From: Anaerolineae bacterium
Lineage (GTDB): Bacteria; Chloroflexota; Anaerolineae; B4-G1
DNA: 14,206 bases
Direction of reading: 5' to 3'
NCBI GenBank assembly: GCA_016783285.1
Contig: JADHWW010000055.1
Span: 1 to 14,206, forward strand
The notes beneath the pieces are model-generated. The model saw only the letters and a list, made by a program, of their open reading frames with translations. It made no database searches and was not told the DNA's origin. Shown one piece after another: positions 1 through 5,737 of this stretch (position 1 is the first letter of the stretch; each line of letters begins with the position of its first letter). The translations under genes were made by a program, and so were the position numbers.

Positions 1-186
1 CACCTGGCGGAGCGGGGCTCCTGGGAGGGGTGGGACCGGGCAGGCCGGGAGGGTATGACCGGGCGAGCCCAGGCGGAGGCGGAGTGGCTGCTGGCCGAGC
101 ACGAGGTCCCGCCACTGACGGAGGACCAGGAACGGGAACTGGACGTCATCATGCAAGAGGCGGAGAGCGAACTGGTGAAGGAGTGA
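1..186 (+). CDS. MttB-family (trimethylamine methyltransferase-like) protein, C-terminal fragment cut by window edge
   Basis: The first reading frame is open from base 1 to the TGA at 184-186 and gives about 61 residues. They include the pattern SWEGWDRAGREGMTGRAQAE followed by LLAEHEVPPLTEDQ and a helix ending ESELVKE. This matches the usual C-terminal tail of the MttB family of cobalamin-dependent methyltransferases: a W-x-x-W-like helix, a run of acidic and arginine residues, then a 'leaving about 50 residues, helix, end' layout. MttB homologues transfer methyl groups from trimethylamine or other quaternary amines to a corrinoid protein in the cytoplasm. The catalytic barrel and any pyrrolysine codon lie outside the window, so substrate class cannot be judged. 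The next gene starts 2 nt after this stop and its Shine-Dalgarno lies inside this reading frame, so the two are probably co-transcribed and translationally coupled. Family assignment is from pattern memory of a short tail. Confidence 0.7.
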   Translation, partial: HLAERGSWEGWDRAGREGMTGRAQAEAEWLLAEHEVPPLTEDQERELDVIMQEAESELVKE

Positions 187-188
187 CG

Positions 189-1301
189 ATGAGCCTGCGA
201 ACCGTGCCCATCATCAAGGTTAAGGGACCACCCCGCGAACGGGGGCGCCAGCAAGGGGAAGGGGCACAATCCCAGATCGCCGGGATGCTGGCCGCCTACC
301 GCGAACTTCTCCCCGCCGCGAGCAGAATGGCGTGGGAGGAGGCGGTACGCGAGTCGCGCAAGTACCTGCCCCACGCCGAGGTCGCCTTTCCGCATTGCGT
401 CGAGGAACTGCGTGGCATCGCCAAAGGGGCCGACGTTACCTTCGAGGACGTCTGGCTGCTCAACTGCTACGAGGAGGTGACCGAGAGCCAGCACATGGCC
501 TGCACGTCAGTGGCAGTGCGGGACGACCGCACCACTGATGGTCACGTCTTGTTGGCTCACAACGAGGACTGGATCAGCGTGGACCGTGACCACGTCTACC
601 TGGTGCACGCGGAACCGGACGACGGGCCAGCCTTCATCGGTATGAGCTACGGGGCCTTGCTGGTCAACGTCGGTTTCAATGAGGAAGGGATTGGCGTGGC
701 GATCAACTCGGTCTACGCTACCGATGCCCAGGTCGGCGTGCCGCGCATCCTCTTCTCGCGGGCTATCCTGCTCGCCCGTACTATTGGCGAGGCGATCCAG
801 ACCTGTGTGCCCAGACAGCGGGCCGGCGGCTACCACTACCTGCTGGCCGACGCCCACGGCGAGCTATACAGTGTCGAAAGTTCGGCCACCGCCCACGCCA
901 TCCTGTATGGCGACGAGGGTTGGCTGGCCCACACCAACCACTACCTCTCCCCGAAAATGCAAACGCTAGAGCAGCCCGGAACCTACGCCGGATCCCACGT
1001 GCGGCTCAATCGCGCCCGGCGATTGCTACAGGCACAGACAGGAGAGGGCAAAGTAAGCCTGGGGGGTCTTCAGACGTTGCTGCGAGACCACGTCAACTAC
1101 CCAAACTCCGTCTGCGGCCACGAGGATCCCGGCGATCCGCCGCACGAGCGAGGACAGACCGTGATCTCGCTGGTGATGGACCTGACCGAGCGCGTGGTGT
1201 GGGCCGCGCTGGGGCCGCCGTGCGAGGGGGAGTACGTCCAGTACCGGCTGGGACGCGGACGGTGCGGCGACGACGGCCCGTTATACGATCCAACTGCCTG
1301 A
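189..1301 (+). CDS. C45-family Ntn-hydrolase (acyl-CoA:6-APA acyltransferase-like)
   Basis: This 370-residue protein resembles the peptidase C45 / acyl-CoA:6-aminopenicillanate acyltransferase family. These are N-terminal-nucleophile hydrolases that self-cleave before a cysteine and then hydrolyse or transfer acyl/amide groups. The predicted nucleophile is C105 in the segment ACTSVAV, and HNEDW at 124-128 supplies the family's conserved Asn and Asp. The N-terminal part (G-x-P-x-x-R-G-x-Q-x-G at about 13-23) and E-L-R-G-I-A-x-G (73-80) are also typical. The ATG at 189 was chosen because AAGGAG at 178-183 sits 5 nt upstream; an upstream ATG at 30 would run through the previous gene. No signal peptide is seen, so it is probably cytoplasmic. 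It follows the MttB-like gene by 2 nt. The last ~16 residues (after YVQYRL) look non-native and probably reflect the rearrangement junction at 1250-1280. The substrate is unknown; family confidence is high. Confidence 0.85.
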   Translation: MSLRTVPIIKVKGPPRERGRQQGEGAQSQIAGMLAAYRELLPAASRMAWEEAVRESRKYLPHAEVAFPHCVEELRGIAKGADVTFEDVWLLNCYEEVTESQHMACTSVAVRDDRTTDGHVLLAHNEDWISVDRDHVYLVHAEPDDGPAFIGMSYGALLVNVGFNEEGIGVAINSVYATDAQVGVPRILFSRAILLARTIGEAIQTCVPRQRAGGYHYLLADAHGELYSVESSATAHAILYGDEGWLAHTNHYLSPKMQTLEQPGTYAGSHVRLNRARRLLQAQTGEGKVSLGGLQTLLRDHVNYPNSVCGHEDPGDPPHERGQTVISLVMDLTERVVWAALGPPCEGEYVQYRLGRGRCGDDGPLYDPTA

Positions 1302-1308
1302 GCGCGGC

Positions 1309-1701
1309 TTGACGTTGACCCAGAACAGCGTCCTGGTCTTTGCGCTGGCCGACGCGAACCAAGACCCCACCCCGGAGACAAAAGACGAAGGGGAGAAAGG
1401 CCCACGCGAGTCAATAGATTTGACCGTGGAAGTGGTGGACGGCGCGGGGGAGGCGGCCTGCCTGCCGCTGAGCCATTTCTCGTTCCTGCAGCCGCAACTG
1501 GAAGGGCGGATCGGCAAAGTCGCGTTCATGTCCCCTCTGCCCAAGTCGGAGGTGGTGTTCCAGCATTTCGAGTTTCCGCTGGCGGCTTTCGTCGCGGCGA
1601 ATCCCGCCTTTGACCCCACCGGCCTGGCGCAGGTGCGTTTTGTCTTTGACTGCACTCGGGTGGGGGTCGTCGCGCTGGATGATGTCGGTTTCCGGGATTG
1701 A
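1309..1701 (+). pseudogene. C-terminal fragment of an unidentified larger protein
   Basis: The reading frame from the TTG at 1309 to the stop at 1699-1701 encodes 130 residues, but protein-like sequence in the same frame continues upstream to about 1270 (ARYTIQLPERG just before the TTG), overlapping the end of the previous gene in another frame. Stops in this frame at 1162-1164, 1174-1176 and nearby show that the rest of the protein is absent. There is no Shine-Dalgarno before 1309. The segment LTVEVVDGAGE, then VFQHFEFPLAAF, FDPTGLAQVRFVFD and VVALDDVGF looks like a beta-sandwich domain found at the C-terminal end of large exported hydrolase-like proteins (memory of the pattern only). I therefore read it as a severed 3' end left by a deletion or rearrangement, joined to the hydrolase gene at about 1250-1280. 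It could alternatively be translated from TTG at low level. Confidence 0.55.
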
Positions 1702-1720
1702 AAGCAGGGCTGCTCTTCAT

Positions 1721-1749
1721 TTGGGGATATGGGCAAGACGTGGTAAGAT
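1721..1749 (+). promoter_or_regulatory. weak sigma70-like promoter candidate before the MalT-like fragment
   Basis: TTGGGG at 1721-1726 and TAAGAT at 1744-1749 are separated by 17 nt and lie just before the ATG at 1759. The -35 matches only TTG of the consensus, so this is a weak candidate. Confidence 0.25.
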
Positions 1750-1758
1750 TATGGCACG

Positions 1759-1992
1759 ATGCCCACGCCATCCTTCGACAGTGCTCAGGACGTTCCGCTC
1801 CTGACCACCAAACTCTATATTCCCCCCGTCCGGCCAGAGCTGGTGTCACGCCCACGCCTGATTGAGCAGTTGAACGCAGGCCTGCACCGCAAGCTCACGC
1901 TCATCTCCGCCCCGGCCGGCTTTGGCAAGACGACGCTGCTGAGCGAATGGGTCGCTGGCTGTGGGCGGGCCGTCGCCTGGGTTTCACTTGAG
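1759..1992 (+). pseudogene. MalT/LuxR-type ATP-dependent regulator, N-terminal fragment
   Basis: Seventy-eight residues match the start of MalT-like STAND ATPase transcriptional regulators: LLTTKLYIPPVRPELVSRPR (residues 14-33), the Walker A segment APAGFGKTT (51-59) and VAWVSLE (72-78), where the family continues with D/E-G-D-N-D. From about 1985-1992 the sequence stops being MalT-like and becomes the reverse complement of the neighbouring minus-strand gene. The reading frame drifts on to 2160 as nonsense. Full-length members have about 900 residues with NB-ARC-like, helical-repeat and LuxR HTH parts, all missing here. The first 12 residues (PTPSFDSAQDVP) come from a dispersed repeat-like motif, so the original start is uncertain. 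There is no good Shine-Dalgarno. It is a broken gene, probably non-functional. Confidence 0.75.
1771..1794 (+). repeat. dispersed repeat-like motif (SFDSAQD-coding)
   Basis: The stretch CCTTCGACAGTGCTCAGGAC within these bases resembles a short motif (CTTCGAC..GCTCAGGAC) that I recall as a common dispersed repeat in several environmental bacterial genomes, often translated as F-D-S-A-Q-D. Only one copy is in this window, so it cannot be proven a repeat here. Confidence 0.3.
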
Positions 1993-3048
1993 CGATTCGG
2001 CGACCTTCAACGCCTCGTCTACGATGAGCCGCCCGCCGATGGTGACCGACACGTCGTTCTCGATCCAGTGGAGGTAGGCAAAACCCACCGACTCGTCAGT
2101 GATGAGCGTCGCGCTCTGCCCCCGGACGGTGATCTCTTGCGCTTCGCCCGGCGGCGTTGACCGGATCGGCTCAGGTCCCTGCATAATTGTGAAGGAGACC
2201 TCGGGCGAGTGGTCGTAGCCCAGGACGATGGCGCCCTGAACCTGGAACACCTGAATGAGCGTAGCGTCGCCGGGCACATATTCTGGCACGAGGAGGGGAA
2301 AACCCGCCTGGGCCTGGGCCTCGTCGAGGGTCATAAAACTGGGCTGCTCCGCCTCAATGTCCACGACCTCGGCCCCCTCGGGCGCCTGGAAGGTGAATAG
2401 ATCGTTCGACAGGCCGGGGTTCAGCTCAAAGCTCTGTACCTCCATACTCCTCTGGCCAAAGGCCCCGCTTTCGTAGGTCGCCTTGAGGACGATCCAACGC
2501 TCCTGATCCACCCAGAGCGTGGCCTTGCCATCGCCGGGGAAGGATCCTTCTTTGCTATCCTCTTTGGGGCTCATCCACAGTTTGTAGGCTGGGCGTCCGG
2601 CTACCGTCTCCTCCCCGGCCAATTCGATGTCGCTGGCGTCCAGCATGGCCTGAATGGTGTCCTGTAGCTCGATGAGCATCTCCTGGGGCGGCGGCAGCTC
2701 CAGATCGCCCATAGGGCCGACCACGACCCGGTGGCGCTGAGGGTCGTAGGTCCAACCCTGCTGGCCATCGCTCACCAGCAGCATGCCCACCAGGTCAGGC
2801 TCCGAAGCCTCCAGCGCCTCGGTGCGGATCTTGTTAGGCGACTGCTCCCAGAGCTCGACTGTGGCCGAAATCTGCTTACCTTGCGCGTCGAGAGCGACGG
2901 TCACTACGGCGTGGGCGTCTTTTGTGTTCTCGACCGTCTCCCGCATCCTGGCGACGATCTCTTCGGCGGTGATTTTCTGCCCGCGGCCGGCCAGAGCCAG
3001 GCTCAGCACTAAAAGCAGACTGAACGCAAGCCAGACGTTTCCTTTCAT
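1984..3048 (-). CDS. LolA-like / DUF4367-type exported protein
   Basis: This 354-residue protein starts with a hydrophobic signal segment (residues 5-20) followed by ALAGRGQ. Residues about 27-220 look like the LolA/LppX-type curved beta-sheet seen in 'outer membrane lipoprotein-sorting' annotations (AEEIVARMRETVENT; LWVDQERWIVLKATY). Residues about 230-354 look like a DUF4367 domain (FPLLVPEYVPGDATL; GQSATLITDES; WIENDVSVTIGG; DEALKVAESLK). Such proteins act outside the membrane, often beside signalling genes. The position expected to be the lipobox Cys is Arg22 (codon CGC at 2983-2985), so lipidation is not expected; A-L-A before Gly21 could serve signal peptidase I. The ATG at 3046-3048 has AAAGGAGG 5 nt upstream. 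It lies 174 nt behind the histidine kinase on the same strand and may be part of or a target of that system. Its 3' end touches the MalT-fragment junction, but the C-terminus looks native. Confidence 0.75.
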   Translation of the reverse strand: MKGNVWLAFSLLLVLSLALAGRGQKITAEEIVARMRETVENTKDAHAVVTVALDAQGKQISATVELWEQSPNKIRTEALEASEPDLVGMLLVSDGQQGWTYDPQRHRVVVGPMGDLELPPPQEMLIELQDTIQAMLDASDIELAGEETVAGRPAYKLWMSPKEDSKEGSFPGDGKATLWVDQERWIVLKATYESGAFGQRSMEVQSFELNPGLSNDLFTFQAPEGAEVVDIEAEQPSFMTLDEAQAQAGFPLLVPEYVPGDATLIQVFQVQGAIVLGYDHSPEVSFTIMQGPEPIRSTPPGEAQEITVRGQSATLITDESVGFAYLHWIENDVSVTIGGRLIVDEALKVAESLK

Positions 3049-3222
3049 GTTCGCCTCCTTTTCCTATTGTCGTATTGCGTTCAGTGTACCAGATGAAATT
3101 TGCCCCAGTATGACAGGATTGTTACCGCAATTTTAACGGATGGCCCATCTTGCTGTCATTTCTGCTCCGCCCGGACTGCCCGCTGGCGGGAGCGGCGGGC
3201 AGCCCTGGCGGTACTGCCTATC

Positions 3223-4593
3223 CTACCCCAGCGGCAGCGCGAATCCCGCTTCGGCGCCGCCTTCAGGGCGTGGCTTTAGCCAGATGTGCCCGTCGTGGGC
3301 CTCGACGATCTCGCGGGCGATGGTCAGCCCCAGCCCGGTGTCACCGCCGGGCCCGCGAACGTAGGGCTCAAAGGCGCGGCCCGCGACCTCGTCGCTTAGG
3401 CCCGCTCCCTGGTCCCACACGCTCAATGCGACCGCGTCCCTGCCGCCGGTCACGCGCACCTCGACGGCGCCGCCGGGTGGCGTGACCCGGAGGGCATTGT
3501 CCAGCAGGTTGACGATCACCTGCTGCAAGCGGTCGGCGTCTGCCAGGACGACGGGCAGCCGGTCGGGCAGATCCAGCGCCAGCGCCACACCCAGGCGCAT
3601 CGCCTTCCCGCCGGCCACGTCCACCGCCGCGCGGACCACGTTGCGTAGGTCCACCTCGGCGCGGCGTAGGCGCAGCTCGCCGCGTTGCAGCCGCGACAGG
3701 GTCAGCAGATCGTCCACCAGGCGGATGAGTCGCTCGGCCTGCTCGTCCATCATGGCCAGCGAGGGCTGCATCTCGTCCTGGGCCGTGTCTTGCAGGTTGA
3801 TGACGGCCCCTTTGATGGCCGTCAGGGGTGTGCGCAAATCGTGAGAAATCTTGGCGATGAACTCGCGGCGGCTGGCCTCCAAGCGGGCCAGGTCGGCGGT
3901 CATCTGCTCCACGCTGGCGGCGAGCCGTCCGATCTCGTCGGCCCGATGCACACCGAGACGGCGATTGAAATCCCCGGCAGCGATGGCCCGCGTAGCCAGT
4001 TCCATCTCGCGCAGTGGCCGTGTCATCTGCTGGGCCAGCAGCAGGCTGGCAACCAGGACGACGACCACGGCCAGCCCCCCGGCCCCGATCAGGATCAAGC
4101 GCAAGACGCCCAGGATCTCGTCCAAATCGCTCACGTCGCGCGAAACTTCGACCACGACCAGGTGCTGACCTCCGGCCGATGGCACAGCGCGGGCGACGTA
4201 GCGCCGGGCGGGCAGGTCACGGCTGACCGGCAGAAACAGGCTTGGCTGCCGGTAGCCGAGTTCAGCGCGGGCGGCGCGGCTGGGCAACAGGCCAAGATCA
4301 CGGGTGGCGGCCAACAAGGTCCCATTCTGGGCATCGAAAAAGCGCACGTCGTAGCCGGCCTGGGGGGCAAAGGCTGCAATCTGCGGGGCCAACCCGGCCA
4401 GGTGGTCCGCGTCGGGGGCGAGGGCGGCGGTGTAGGCGGCGTAGAAACCGGCCAGGGCGGCGAGGTCGTCCTCTGCCCGGCTGAGCAGGTAGTGCTCGGT
4501 GAGGAGGTAGACGCCCACCCCCAGCGCGGCGACGACCACCACGCTGGTCAGCCCATAGACCACGGCCAGCCGGGCGCCCAGGCTGCGCTTCAT
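3223..4593 (-). CDS. HAMP-domain sensor histidine kinase
   Basis: A membrane histidine kinase of 456 residues that should autophosphorylate and pass phosphate to the response regulator encoded just upstream. Visible parts: TM1 at about 8-32, an extracytoplasmic sensor of about 130 residues (33-162), TM2 at about 163-187, HAMP at 188-240 (TRPLREMELATRAIAAGDF), H-box SHDLRTPLTAI with His251, N-box VIVNLLDNALRVTPPGG (about 360-375), and ATP-lid glycines DQGAG (394-398) and GDTGLGLTIA (417-426). All catalytic motifs are present. The ATG at 4591-4593 overlaps the regulator's TGA as ATGA, indicating translational coupling; a longer in-frame reading to 4728 lies wholly inside the regulator gene and is rejected. 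The extracytoplasmic domain has no recognised ligand motif, so the signal is unknown. The order regulator-kinase is typical of OmpR/PhoB pairs. Confidence 0.93.
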   Translation of the reverse strand: MKRSLGARLAVVYGLTSVVVVAALGVGVYLLTEHYLLSRAEDDLAALAGFYAAYTAALAPDADHLAGLAPQIAAFAPQAGYDVRFFDAQNGTLLAATRDLGLLPSRAARAELGYRQPSLFLPVSRDLPARRYVARAVPSAGGQHLVVVEVSRDVSDLDEILGVLRLILIGAGGLAVVVVLVASLLLAQQMTRPLREMELATRAIAAGDFNRRLGVHRADEIGRLAASVEQMTADLARLEASRREFIAKISHDLRTPLTAIKGAVINLQDTAQDEMQPSLAMMDEQAERLIRLVDDLLTLSRLQRGELRLRRAEVDLRNVVRAAVDVAGGKAMRLGVALALDLPDRLPVVLADADRLQQVIVNLLDNALRVTPPGGAVEVRVTGGRDAVALSVWDQGAGLSDEVAGRAFEPYVRGPGGDTGLGLTIAREIVEAHDGHIWLKPRPEGGAEAGFALPLG

Positions 4594-5312
4594 AGCTCGA
4601 ACCGGTAGCCGATGCCCCGCTCGGTCTGGATGGGGTTGGCGTCGGGGTTGATCTCGGCCAGCTTTTGGCGGAGGCGGTGGACGTGGACGTCCACCGTCCG
4701 CTCCTCGATGAACTGGGACTGGCCCCACACCCGGTCGAGCAACGTCTGGCGGCTGAGGACCTGTCCCTGATACTGGGTAAAAAAGTGCAACAGATCGTAC
4801 TCGCGGGCCCGCAGGTCGAGGGGCTGCCCGGCGAACCAGGCCCGGCGGGCGGACTCGTCGAAATGCAAGCCGGTGGCCGACACGCTCTCTGATATCAGTT
4901 GTTCCTCCAAATCCGCCACCCGCTCGGCCAGAGCTAGGGCCTCGGCGCGGCGGCGCAACATGGCTCGCACACGGGCCGCCAGTTCGCGGGGGTTGAAGGG
5001 CTTGCGCACGTAATCGTCGGCGCCCAGCTCCAGGCCGACGACCACATCCACGTCGTCGTCGCGGGCGGTGAGGATGATGATGGGCAACTCCTGGTTCTCC
5101 TGACGCAAGCGGCGCAGCACGTCAAAGCCGTCCAGGCCAGGCAGCATCAAGTCGAGGATGAGCAGGTCGGGTGGGGCCTCGGCGACAGCCTCCAGGGCCG
5201 CCTCGCCGGTTTCGGCGACGCACACCTGGTAGCCCTCCCGCTCCAGCCGCTCGCGGATGACCTGGACGATGGCCGGCTCGTCGTCTACGACCAGGATCGT
5301 TTCGTTGGGCAT
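4590..5312 (-). CDS. OmpR/PhoB-family response regulator
   Basis: A 240-residue two-domain regulator. The receiver domain (about 1-120) has the acidic pair D10-D11, the phospho-acceptor D54 in LILDLMLPGLDG, the conserved T in ILTARDD and K in YVRKPFNPRELAARV. The C-terminal winged-helix DNA-binding domain (about 145-240) shows the usual SRQTLLDRVWG, EERTVDVHVHRLRQKL and TERGIGYRFEL. It would bind DNA as a dimer once phosphorylated by the kinase that follows it with a 4-nt ATGA overlap. The start at 5310-5312 follows a good promoter (5345-5373) with a leader of roughly 25 nt; no strong Shine-Dalgarno is visible before the ATG. Its targets cannot be identified from the window, although the adjacent LolA-like gene is an obvious candidate. 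Confidence 0.95.
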   Translation of the reverse strand: MPNETILVVDDEPAIVQVIRERLEREGYQVCVAETGEAALEAVAEAPPDLLILDLMLPGLDGFDVLRRLRQENQELPIIILTARDDDVDVVVGLELGADDYVRKPFNPRELAARVRAMLRRRAEALALAERVADLEEQLISESVSATGLHFDESARRAWFAGQPLDLRAREYDLLHFFTQYQGQVLSRQTLLDRVWGQSQFIEERTVDVHVHRLRQKLAEINPDANPIQTERGIGYRFEL

Positions 5313-5344
5313 GGCCGAATGTACTTCACGATCTTTGCATCGTC

Positions 5345-5373
5345 AGTATAGCAGCATCCGGCCCATTTGTCAA
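5345..5373 (-). promoter_or_regulatory. sigma70-type promoter of the two-component operon
   Basis: On the minus strand TTGACA (5368-5373) is followed after exactly 17 nt by TATACT (5345-5350). This is a perfect -35, a one-mismatch -10 and optimal spacing. Transcription would start near 5338, about 25 nt before the response-regulator ATG. Confidence 0.8.
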
Positions 5374-5613
5374 AAAAGGAGCGCAACAACCGCGCCCCTA
5401 CGTCTTTGGGTCTCAGGCCAGGCTTGAACTTGCGTTCGAAAACCCACATCTTTTTTCCGGCGCATCGGCTCCCACTTGGACGAGAGCGATTCGTTAGTCT
5501 GAGTTGTTGAGGTCAGATCCAATGACAGGAAGTGGTGATGAACGTGCCGGGCAGCGTGCTGGCTCTGCTGTTCGGCCAGGTGTAAAGTGAGCCAAAAGTA
5601 TACCAACAAAAAG

Positions 5614-5620
5614 AAAGGAG
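5614..5620 (+). promoter_or_regulatory. orphaned Shine-Dalgarno of the gene now at 7675
   Basis: AAAGGAG is followed by TAC and then the left target-site duplicate TAAAAAT. If the insertion sequence and one duplicate are removed, the sequence reads AAAGGAG, TACTAAAA, ATG, i.e. a textbook 8-nt spacing to the ATG at 7675. In the present arrangement nothing starts behind it. Confidence 0.75.
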
Positions 5621-5623
5621 TAC

Positions 5624-5630
5624 TAAAAAT
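5624..5630 (+). repeat. target-site duplication, left copy
   Basis: TAAAAAT immediately outside the left inverted repeat. The identical 7-mer is at 7670-7676 immediately outside the right inverted repeat. Confidence 0.9.
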
Positions 5631-5650
5631 CAGGACTTTTCCATTGACAT
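5631..5650 (+). repeat. left terminal inverted repeat of the IS
   Basis: CAGGACTTTTCCATTGACAT. It pairs with the reverse complement of 7650-7669 (CAGGAGTTTCCCATTGACAT) with mismatches only at positions 6 and 10. It includes an inward-facing TTGACA that could act as a -35 hexamer. Confidence 0.93.
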
Positions 5651-5737
5651 AATATAGTAGTGCAGACCCTGTTGACTTGGCAACATAGGACAGATGTGGC
5701 ATCCTTCGAGAAACCACATACTCAGAAGGAGGTCACG

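Larger units (their letters stand above)
5374..5630. other. non-coding leader left of the insertion sequence
   Basis: These 257 bases, with 5313-5373 to their left, hold no convincing gene. Visible items are an imperfect GC-rich hairpin at 5378-5399 (GGAGCGC, loop AACAAC, CGCGCCCC) resembling half of a dispersed palindromic repeat, and near the right edge a good Shine-Dalgarno AAAGGAG (5614-5620). The latter originally belonged to the plus-strand membrane-protein gene now at 7675. The promoter of that gene presumably lies somewhere here, but no clear -35/-10 pair was found. A 115-codon minus-strand frame over 5370-5717 crosses the IS boundary and lacks protein character. Confidence 0.5.

Noticed and set aside
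1700..1722. GCAG/CTGC hairpin after the truncated fragment as a terminator
   Set aside because: The stem is only four base pairs and no T-tract follows directly.
3100..3165. CTGTCAT-type half-sites resembling a PhoB box
   Set aside because: CTGTCATACT on the minus strand and CTGTCATTTC on the plus strand are not arranged as direct repeats with 11-nt spacing, so they are not a convincing Pho box.
3685..4608. Plus-strand open frame of 307 codons antisense to the histidine kinase
   Set aside because: Composition is Gly/Gln/His-rich shadow sequence; the minus-strand kinase has every expected motif.
5425..5455. tRNA-like GTTCGAAA segment
   Set aside because: The arms that should flank a T-loop do not pair and no acceptor or anticodon arm can be folded.
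5370..5717. Minus-strand 115-codon frame left of and into the IS
   Set aside because: It crosses the IS boundary, so it could not have existed before the insertion; no domain or ribosome site.
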